Assembly: GCA_961205875.1 (NCBI GenBank)
Contig: OY540820.1
Coordinates: 12,214,001-12,278,000, forward strand
From: Sialis fuliginosa
Lineage: Eukaryota; Arthropoda; Insecta; Megaloptera; Sialidae
Reading direction: 5' to 3'
Length of the DNA: 64,000 bases
The position numbers were made by a program, and so were the translations under genes. Numbering within the stretch: position 1 is the stretch's first letter; each line of letters begins with the position of its first letter. Positions 49,301 to 59,400 of the stretch are shown here, piece after piece. Under the pieces are notes generated by a model. That model ran no database searches and was not told where the DNA came from. It worked only from the letters and a program-made list of their open reading frames with translations.

Positions 49301-52300
49301 GATAATACAGAAATTGGAACACATGCTGATGTTCGTATTATTACTTTATGTAAACAATATTCATTAATATTTAGTATTTCCGATTTATTTAGGAAGGCTA
49401 CCACGGTGTAGAAGGTCCCCTAACAGTAGAAAGATTCAAAGACCATCCTGAATTATCCAAAGATATCCTGAAAGCTGCTAGCGAACTTGGTTATAAAACT
49501 GATATAGACTTGAATGGTCGAGAAAGGACTGGTTTCACATTAGCTCAAGCAACAACTAAAAATGGATCACGTTTAACAACAATGAAAGCATTTGTTTATG
49601 AACGCATTAAACCAACTAATTCTAAATTACACATTAAAACTAATGCATATGTAAGAAATTAAGAAACATTTTCAAAATATTCAAAGTTATAAAAAACCTA
49701 GTTTCCAATTATACAACAATTAAAATTGTAATGGCTTGTTTTTAATACTAAATTAAATTAACAACCAGCTCTATACAATGTCTTAAAAAAGATTAAATAA
49801 ATATTAGGGCGGACAAATTTTTCAACCGACCTCGGATAACCCCCTACATGAAAGTATTCTAAATTCTAAGAAAAAACGCCCTAACCTCTACATTCAACTT
49901 TAGTTCGGGGCATTTTTTATTTAAAATTTTAAGTTTGTTTCCAAAACTGGCGCCAAAAAAATTAATGAAAAATTGTTTTACATGTATATTAACATACATA
50001 CATATTGAATTCAAGGGACTCAAACTTAAAATTTTAAATCAAAAATTCGCCGAACTAAAGTTAAATGTAGAGGTATAGTTCCATGGGCGTTTTTTTTTAG
50101 AATTGAGAGTACTTTCACGTAGGGAGGTAGCCGAGGTCGATAAAATTTCTTCCATACAATTTGACCCACCCTATTAAATATATATTTTAAAAAATCAATT
50201 CAAAAAAAAACTTTCATCAGATAATCTATTTGTTCCTCCTTTTTTAAATATTTTTCATTATTTATATTTTTTGAAAGGTCAGTAAAGTTATTGTCAATGA
50301 CAAAGGAAATGCCATTGGTGTGGAATATATAAAAGAAGGAAAAATGTACACTGCTCTTGCAGTAAAAGAAGTAATTCTGTCTGCAGGAACAATTGGATCT
50401 GCTCAAATATTGCTCAATTCTGGAATCGGACCAAAGAATCAATTAAATAATTTAGGTAATTATGATCCAATAATTAAAAAAAATGAAGCTCGTTATATAT
50501 AATTTTTAAGCAGAAAAAGCATAAAATGATTTTTTTATTAAGTATTAAACCATATAATCCGATAGTTCTACAATAAGATACTAATTATTAATTTAAAAAA
50601 TTGTTTTCTTCAGGAATTAAAGTAGTAAACAATTTACCAGGAGTTGGACAAAATATTCGAAACCATGCTTCATTCAGTTTATACTTTACAGTAAAAGATG
50701 ATAAAAGTGGAGGTCTTAGAATGTCAAATAATGCTTTAGATATGTTCATGCACAATAATACTGGACCCATGACATCCACTGGACTTTCACAGGTAACTTT
50801 AATATTCATTAAAAATCGTATTTTAATAGTTACTATTTATAAGGTGCTGGCACCATTGTTGGATTCTTGTTTAATTAAATATACTAAATAATAAATTGAT
50901 ATTTGATTACTGCTATTACTGAATCATAATATATAGACACTTAACTGTAAAATAGCGTAATTTGATGACAATCGGCCAAGAGGTATCAAAATATTGGATA
51001 TTTAAACTAATTGTTAGTGTAATATATTTATTAATTATTTTATTATCATAGCATCTGATTCTGCTTTACACTGTTTCAAATTTGTCAATTCTTTATTTTA
51101 TAACTTTTGTGTCGTAGTATTTTACATTTTGAAATCATTAGCACTGGGTACCCATTACTGGTTTTACTTTATCCATTACTGGGAAAAAACATAAACAAAA
51201 TAAATAATTTAAAAATAAACTATATTTACAGACTTTAGTAACATAAGTTCACGAGAATTGCAGAAAATAATCCTATCAATCCCAAAAAACAGTATAAATA
51301 TCGATCCACACTATCGTGGCCGGTTCCGGTCCGATCCGGTCTCGCTCCAGTAAAATATTCAGTATAGTAAATACTGTATCTCAGTTAATGCTTTCATTGT
51401 TTATTGATTATTTATATTTGATTGGATATTCGATAGTCTGGATCGACCCTTAGTAGACTTTGCAGCAATATTCGATAATTAACAACTAGCATTTTCTTTA
51501 AATCAATTATTATACACTATACAGTTATTGGTAGATTCATTTTAAAACTGTAATGTATTCCAAAAATATACATAACGCATTTAATAGTATTATTTGAACA
51601 CATTTTTGATTTCAAATAGATCACTGGTTTTCTACATACAAAATACTCCAATCCAAAAGAAGACGCTCCAGATCTACAAGTATTTTTCAGTGGTTATTTA
51701 GCAAACTGTGCTAGAGGCACTACCAGTAGATCTCTGTATAATCTTGTTGAAGAACTCAACGATTCGTCGAAAACAGTTATAAGGTACGAGAACACGAATT
51801 ATAAATTAAGAAAAAAGTTGTGACTATTTGATTTTTAGTATATCACCAACACTATTGCGACCAAAATCTCAAGGATACATGGAATTGCGTGATTTATATG
51901 CAACAAGCAAACCTAAAATTTACGCAGGACTACTCAAGAAAAAAGATGACGTAGATGTGATTTTAGAAGGAATAAGGTACTTACATAAATAATAGAGGTG
52001 TACCGGAATTCCGGCCGGAACTCGCGATGTAGAATTAAAGTGAATATTTTAACGACACTACTATTATATTATTATTATTTTTATATTATATTAGATTCGA
52101 TCGAAAAGAACGTATGATACACAAATAATTTAACGAAGCTGTAAAAATTAGAATATCTAGAAAACACTATTTTTTATTATTTAATCTATTCTATTAAAGA
52201 AATACAATTTAAAATAATGCTATGTTATATTAATTTAAGATAAGACGTTAAAATATTCACTTTAATTCTACATCGTGAATTTCGGCTGGAATTCCGGTAC

Positions 52301-53458
52301 ACCTCTAATGAATAACATTTCTTTACATACTTGTCGCTTTTAGTTTTTGAATTATTTTTTTATTAGTTTCCTAAATATTTCAGATTTGCTCAAAAACTTG
52401 CCAGTACTAACGCTCTTCGGGACAAAATTACACCAGATAAAACTCCTGCTCCAGGTTGTGAAGACATTCAATATGACAGCGATGAATATTGGATATGTGC
52501 TATTAGATCTTTGACAAATCCAGAAAATCACCAAGTTGGAAGTTGTCAAATGGGTGCACCAAACGATGGTAAGAATTAAATAATTACTAAATTACTAATT
52601 ACTATTACCTCGAATTTGATAACTGCAGAATAAAATTCAATCTGACAAAGGACCCCGCACTTTTCTTATGGAAATTAGGTTTCACTCAAATAGATTGAAC
52701 ATTTGGAAAGTGATCATTTATACAGTGCTGATCAAAATTTATCATTGTCATAATTTGATCCTGTTAGCTGTTAGTAAGTAAAGTATATGTTACCTAACAA
52801 AATAACTGAAGATTTTTTAACTTTCAAGAATTTTTTAATTGTAAAACATCAATTTGAGATAAAAAGATACACGAAGAACAAAAAACGTTTATTAAGATCT
52901 AAAAAAAACTAGAAAATTATTGATAACTTTTTTTATTTTTTAAATTCAATTTGTTTAATCAAAAAAATTCCAAAATAATTTTTTTTATTAAATTAAAATT
53001 AAATTTTTTATCCTTTATATTTTTTCTCTCAAACAAAAAAAATCAGCGAAAGTTTTAAGTATCAACAAACAAAAAAAGTCTTCATTTACATCTCAGAGTT
53101 TACAAAAACTAAAAAAAACGAGGGTCGCAGCCGAAGACTAAAATCCGGGTTTTGAGTATCTAAATATGGCGCGATTAGGAGTTGGGATGCGAAGTGCCCA
53201 AGGGCTAAGCCCCTAGTTATTATTTTAATATTCTATGAAATTGATGAAGAAAAATGTTACCACAATTACCACTTTAAAACATTAATTACAGAAATGGCAG
53301 TCACTGATAACAAACTAAGAGTTCGTGGAGTTAAAAACTTACGTGTTATCGATGCTTCTATATTCCCCACCGTCCCCAGTGGAAATCTGAATGCCCCAGT
53401 TATCATGGTTGCTGAAAGAGGTGTTCAATTTATCAAAGATGCATGGAATATCAAATAA
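46373..53458 (+). CDS. Secreted GMC oxidoreductase (glucose dehydrogenase-like), gene 1
   Basis: Eleven exons: 46373-46398, 46989-47226, 48119-48343, 49142-49330, 49393-49650, 50278-50455, 50614-50792, 51620-51783, 51839-51976, 52384-52568, 53292-53458; all phases agree and give 648 residues. Residues 1-22 form a signal peptide that is split by intron 1. A Cys-containing N-terminal segment follows, then the FAD-binding G96-S-G-S-A-G-G with LLLEAG after it. Next come [11 protein letters not shown] (165-175) and the GMC signature region S347[17 protein letters not shown]581 ([10 protein letters not shown]) and N625 (SGNLNAP) match the catalytic His and His/Asn pair of the family. It should oxidise a sugar or other alcohol outside the cell or in the secretory route with FAD; the substrate is unknown. 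The signature proline is alanine (A354), unlike the paralogue. Donor of exon 4 (gttcgt) is weak. A polyadenylation hexamer overlaps the stop, with another at 53583. Confidence 0.93.
46675..46830. repeat. R6 repeat, copy 2, in GMC gene 1 intron 1
   Basis: Contains 'accaacgtttcgtcacaca' and 'ttcagggctcttctaaaag', as in 29160-29335. Inverted ends (ttggtcgtgttatc against gataacacgaccaa) form a foldback. It lies between the exon with the ATG and exon 2. Confidence 0.8.
48410..48600 (+). repeat. R1 fragment in GMC gene 1 intron 3
   Basis: Begins 'ataaggtactggcatcagtt' and follows the R1 left half to 'aaattataaccttttattt', then is truncated. Confidence 0.75.
49805..50173. mobile_element. Foldback MITE in GMC gene 1 intron 5
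   Basis: The left arm (tagggcggacaaatttttc...) and right arm (...ttgacccaccctatta) are inverted repeats. The palindrome extends deep: 'cctctacattcaactttag' pairs with 'ctaaagttaaatgtagagg', and 'aaaattttaag' is at the centre. There is no coding frame. Confidence 0.8.
50839..51300 (-). repeat. R1 copy in GMC gene 1 intron 7, reverse orientation
   Basis: Opens 'ataaggtgctggcacca' and carries 'gatgacaatcggccaagagg' and 'cccattactggttttact' in reverse family order; parts are deleted. Confidence 0.78.
51995..52305. mobile_element. Intact gaggtgtaccgg MITE (R3) in GMC gene 1 intron 9
   Basis: Ends GAGGTGTACCGGAATTCCGG and its near-complement ending CCGGTACACCTC form TIRs of about 60 bp. It is flanked by TA on both sides (51993-51994, 52306-52307), which fits a Tc1/mariner-type MITE. 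Length 311 bp and no ORF. It begins 18 bp after the exon 9 donor. Confidence 0.9.
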
Positions 53459-53582
53459 ATAAAAAAACTGGATTACCTTATTGTTATTGATAAGTCGTTA
53501 GAAAAAATGTGTTATATAATTCATTTTTGTAAATTTTAGAATAATTGTAGCAAAACTGATTTAATGTTGATTAATATATTTA

Positions 53583-53588
53583 AATAAA
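53583..53588 (+). terminator. Candidate polyadenylation signal, GMC gene 1
   Basis: AATAAA 125 bases after the stop codon. An AATAAA also overlaps the stop at 53454-53459, and another is at 53458-53463. Confidence 0.5.
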
Positions 53589-55201
53589 TTGTACATATTC
53601 AGAAGTATTTTATTTATTAAAATGCAGAATAAGCAAAATATTTACTTGGTTTTATAGTTTTTTTTAAGAAACCCGTAATATCGTATACATTGCTATAAAA
53701 ATGAAATCTTTTTTTTGCTCCATATCATAAAAAATTGACATTTTCAGAAAAAATATTTCAGGTAAAAATTGCTTATTTTTCCTCGTAAATTACGAGTCTG
53801 CAACAAAAAATATAAGTTTAGATTTGAAAAAGAAAAGTTGAACCTGAAAACCCATTAAGGTTACCTTTTCAAGGTCAACCCATATTGTCAGTATTGAGCC
53901 CCCTCGAAACCATGAAACTTTTATATGAAACATTTTCTCTGAAAATTCGTTATTTTGGAAACAATTCGCTGGAAAGTCTTTAAAAAAACACCCGGTATAT
54001 ATGTATATAATATAATATACATACAATATTAATCATTTAATTTCAAGGAATAATAAAAACTATTTCTTTAATCAAGATAATATTTTATAAATTCGCACTA
54101 GAGAAAGTGGAGCACATTTATTTATATCAAACACACAATGTTATTATCACTTATTGTATAATACATTTTTCTATTATATTACAATATACAGTTTTATATT
54201 ATAATAATATATAAACATCTGGATATTGTTCTGTGTTCTGGATTTCATACGTTTGAACTTTCATTGTCAGCATTTGCAGTTGTGTAGTGTTATTTCACCT
54301 AAAAATTTTAGTTCACAGATTATTTTCTGAGCTACACGACAGTTCATTGATTTAGAAATACATATTAAATTACTGGATTTCTAATGTTGTTTATGATAAA
54401 TCAAGTAATTATTAATTTTTTTATTACTATTTTTCTCATTGAAATAGAAATGCAAACTGGTGTATTTTTTAATTCGAATTAACTAATAGATAAGATCGAT
54501 ATTTTTAAAATATTTTATTTTGAAAATCGAACTCTCGATATATGTATTTAATAAACAAAATTTTGAAAAATCATCAACGAGACATTTATATATATATTAT
54601 ATATATAATAAATATAATATAAATATAATATAATAAGTCATTTTAGCAACATATTACAATTAATTAAAAAAATCGTGATATTACTTTTTTCATTATCATA
54701 AAATAATTTTTAAAAATATGTACTTTCGATACACGACATTGCATTGACAAGAATGACAATTAAAAAAAAAGTATATATTATTTATGTACAGAGGAGTAGC
54801 TAGGGTCCTTGCGCCCCCAACAAGGACCTGGTATCAGTGTTCAGAAAAAAGCACAGATTTTTCTATCTACGAATTTAATTTGAAAACAATCTCACAATTA
54901 TTATAAAAATAAATCAATAGTTAATAGTTAAAATTTCATTTTTTCATTTTTATTAGAGAATAGCCTTTAAAATGGGTTAAATACAAGTTATATAGTATAT
55001 TATTATCTATTATTTTTGTTGTAATCATATTTAACTGTTAAAATATCAAATAAATAAGAAGCCATTGACAAAACAACATTTTTTAAACAGGAAAATTATT
55101 ATAACGTTTATAATAATAAAAACGTATGAAATAAAATCACAGAATAGAATTAAAATATATCTCGAACATTAACAAAAACAACAATTAATGTAATGTAAAA
55201 A

Positions 55202-55476
55202 CAGGGCCGTAACTACCATCGGGGCAGCCGGGGCAGCGGAGGAAGTAAGTAAATAGGAGAAATTGGGTAAATTAAGAGTAAAAAAAAGGTCAATTTTCAA
55301 TTGAATGACCTTTTTTTTAGTAATAAGAAGTAGACTAACTACAGTTTATTAACAATATAATCAAAAAAAGGTCATTCAATTCAAAATTATAATAATAATA
55401 TTTTTGTTTTGCATATTTTGGGGGGCCCTCAGCCACCTCTTGCCTCGGGGCCCCCAAGCTTCTAGTTACGGCCCTG
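55202..55476. mobile_element. MITE with CAGGGCCGTAACT ends
   Basis: Ends CAGGGCCGTAACTA and TAGTTACGGCCCTG are perfect inverted repeats. An inner palindrome (aggtcaattttcaattgaat against attcaattcaaaatt) lies inside. Same family as 37746-38441. No duplicated flank is seen. Confidence 0.82.
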
Positions 55477-55651
55477 CAAGTGTTAACTTATGTAATTTCT
55501 TCTGTATCATGATGTATAAAAAAGTCGTGTGCCGACCAGGTTAGTTTATTTAACTTAATTTTATATTGACGAAGGGAGAGATGGGTGCTAAATGTTTAAC
55601 TTTCCTAGAACGACAAAAAAGTTAACGACGACTCTGTACATACCATACATG

Positions 55652-55931
55652 CAGTGGCGTAGGAACGGGGGGGGTTTTGGGGTCGAAACCCCCCCCCCCC
55701 CCGAAATTTTAAAATATATGAAATTAGTATAACAATTTGGAATTTTTGTGACAATAACCCCCCCCGAAATTTTTTATGCTGTTAAAAATTTTGAACCAAA
55801 TGACCTTTTTTTTTTTTTTTGATCATATAATTAATTGTATTTAATTAAATAACTAAAAAAAAAAAAAAAAATATTTAAATATTTTTGAAATATCAAAACC
55901 CCCCCCGAAAATTTTTCTTACTACGCCACTG
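55652..55931. mobile_element. hAT-type MITE with C/G tracts
   Basis: Ends CAGTGGCGTAG and CTACGCCACTG are inverted repeats, flanked by an 8-bp duplication CATACATG (55644-55651 and 55932-55939). The interior has several C-runs followed by gaaattt; no ORF. Close similarity of the two flanks suggests a recent insertion. Confidence 0.93.
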
Positions 55932-56367
55932 CATACATGCGTACGTATGAATAAAATGAATGTTGATGTTTATATTATCTACGTAAAAAATAACATAACT
56001 TGTATATATAAGTTTGTAATAAATAAATATCTACCAAATAAAATATATGACATTCACAGTTAACATTCAGTAATAAGTGCATTTTCTATTAACATAAACA
56101 CAGTGTATTATTTTGTGATTGAAAATAATTTTACTATTAATAATTATATGTAAACATCCATTGACATATTACATACCTAAGTATCATCGTATAATAGAAA
56201 CTATTTAAACTTTTATTTTACCTAAATTACTTACGTTCTTGTAGGTCAGACGACATCGGGATAGCAAATAATTGAATATATTACGTATGACCCCCACAAG
56301 TCACATAGTAAGAAACGTGTTAAAAAATTGTTTTTATATGGTTATCACTAACAATAGTTTTAGATTG

Positions 56368-56375
56368 TATATAAA
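56368..56375 (+). promoter_or_regulatory. TATA box of GMC gene 2
   Basis: TATATAAA 47 bp upstream of the ATG, in the context gattgtatataaagga shared with gene 1. Confidence 0.7.
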
Positions 56376-56421
56376 GGATAACAAAATATTACTTAGAAAC
56401 ATACAAAATTTGATAGGAAAA

Positions 56422-59400
56422 ATGTTAGTGCCAAACATTATTATAAGGTAAGGCAATTTTATGTGATTGCATTTATTTTATTTTTATTTTTTAATATTTG
56501 TTTTATAACAAATAATAAAAGCCAAACGACAATAATTAATTATCGGTTAGGTAAAAACAAAAATCGTGGTTTGTATAATTTTCTGAAAAGTTAATTTTTC
56601 GTAAAATTACCATATTTTACTTTTCTGCAGTTTACAGCTGTTCAATTTGTGATGCGATTGGTTAATTTAGAACGACATTTTATGCCACAGCATTTATGAA
56701 ATTTGGTATTTTTTTAATAAAAAATAAAAACAGATTTCAAATAATAATAGTATTGAAAATAAATACCGATTCACCCAATCTGTAAAAACGTATTTTAGAT
56801 CAACTAAAATTCATATTTTCTTGTTCAATATATTGTTTCAGTAAGATTAGTTAAATATAAACAAAAGATAAAATATTGTTTAAAAAATTACAATTCTTAT
56901 CATCTACAGGTTTTCCTTATTATTATTTATAATTTATTCGGTTAATGCAAAACCACAACCCAAAAAGCATGACAATTATGCAAAATGTTCTTGCGTAACT
57001 GATTACGAATTACCATACACAATGGCGGAGGTTTGTGGAGGTTCAGATTATAATAGTTTTATGGATAAAGTGGAATACAACCTTCAATCTAGATGTGACT
57101 TAGTAGACCCAAAATTTTGTAATGGAACTTATTCCACTGAATCTACGGTAATGATATTAAAATTAATTTCAATTATAACACATCAAAATGGGAATTATAA
57201 TTAATAATACAGACTATTCGAAAAAATTAATTTAATTTATTTCAATTAAATGATTAAGGTAAAGGCACTAGTAATGGCCGCTATAAAAGCATGTTTTCGG
57301 TTTTTTGGACTAATGGGCTTATTTTTTGTAATTCTCAATTTTCATGAACTCATGTTACTAATAAAACAAGTAACTCTTTATTTAATCAATTTAATTACCA
57401 GTCCACAAATATAGTTTGTTTTTTAAATTATAACCTTTTATTTTGTTCATGTTTTTTCTCCAGTAATGGTAAAGGTAAAACCAGTAATGAGTACGCAGTG
57501 ATGGACACTTGCTAATGATTATAAAATGATAAGTACAAAGACACAAAAGAAAGAATCGTTAAATTTGAAACAATGTAATGGAGTTGCTATGATAATATAA
57601 TAATTAATAAATAAATTATACTAATAATTAGTTTAAATGTCCACCATTTTGATACCTACTGGCCGATTGTCACCAAATCACGCTGTAAGACAGTTAAATG
57701 TATATAGATTAATATTAAGAAATGATAGTAATCAAATATCATCACATATTTCTTATTCAGTACATTTAATGAAAAATTTGCCATTACTGGAATCCTTGCC
57801 AAGACCGGTGCCACTACCTTATATAAAAACAAATTTTAGCAATACGACTTCATAGTTGTTGGTTCAGGATCGGCCGGAGGAGTTGTAGCAGGAAGATTAG
57901 CAGAAAGTGGTGAAAATACAGTACTTCTTCTGGAAGCTGGAGGACCGGCTCCTGTGGGTATGCAAGTACCTGGAATGTATTTCCAATACGACACAAATTC
58001 ATTTGTTGATTGGGATTATATCCTGGAACCCCAAAAGGAAGCATGTCTAGGACGGCCAGGTGGAGTATGTACAAATATATTAATTTTTAATTATTTTGTG
58101 GAGAAATTACTTCGATCTAAACCAAGAAGGTTTTTTCTGTAACTGTAAAAAAAAATTTGATTTCTTAATCACTTTTTAAATTGAAAAAAAAACATAGGTA
58201 TGTCATTGGCCAAGAGGCAAAGGATTAGGTGGCACTGCGTTGCTCCATGGTATGATGTATATGAGAGGGTATCCTCAAGACTACGATGACGGTTTGGTTA
58301 GAAATGGAATTGATGGATGGGGTTGGAATGATGTACTGCCATACTTCTTAAGATCTGAAGATAATACAGAAATTGGAACACATGCCGATGTATGTAATTT
58401 TTGTCTCACTATTTTATACTCTGCACATTTTAAATATATTATTTTATGCGTGATAGAGCGTTCAGTTAACCTCTATTTGCTTCTTCAGGAAGGCTACCAC
58501 GGTGTAGGAGGTCCCCTAACAGTAGAAAGATTCAAAGACCATCCTGAATTATCTAATGATATCTTGAAAGCTGCTAGCGAACTAGGTTACAATAGTGATA
58601 TTGATTTAAATGGTAAAGAAAGAACTGGTTTCACTATAGCTCAAGCAACAACTCAAAATGGAGCACGTTTAACAACAATGAAAGCATTTGTTTATAACCG
58701 CATAAATCAAGATCATTCTAAATTGCACATCAAAACTAATGCATTTGTAAGTAACTTTTACATATACAGGATGATTTACAACTAGTGTAAAAAAATTTAA
58801 TAGTAATTCAAGAATGTTATTTTAAATGAACATGTATCCGGAAGTTTTTTGTAAGGGAGGTACAGCCTTCAAAAAAGTTTGTCCAAAATGAGTGTTTATT
58901 TAATATCTAGAGAACCCATTGTAGTTATGAAATTTGATAACCGGATAATTATTACTAAGTTTTATCAATTTTCAGTATCAAACAATAATAATTTAGACCA
59001 AGCCGCCGATTTTTATCAAATATTTTTTTGTTCTTTAATTTTTTCCTGAATTGGGTTCTTGTAGAAGATTATATGACACAAAATACACAAAAATATACTT
59101 TGTCCATTTGTCATAGGATCAACCGTCTTGTTCTATAATTAAAAATAAGATAAAAAGTTAATATAAATATACCTCCAAAACTTCATTTTTATCAACAAAT
59201 AGATATTTATAATTTCGATTTTTAGTCATGCTAGTAAATTTCTATACCTACGTATAACAGTAATACAAGTGGCTATAACTCTATATTATTATTATTTTTA
59301 ATCATAGAACAAGAATATAAACTTATTTAGTGTAATTTGAAGCATCCGTATTTAGTAAAATTCCGCAATACTTCCTTTTTATCAATATTTCACAGCCCCT

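Larger units (their letters stand above)
53600..56367. other. Spacer between the two GMC genes
   Basis: No coding sequence recognised. It contains a TA-rich tract at about 54583-54635 and two TIR elements (55202-55476 and 55652-55931). The minus open frame at 53790-54026 lacks support. Confidence 0.6.
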
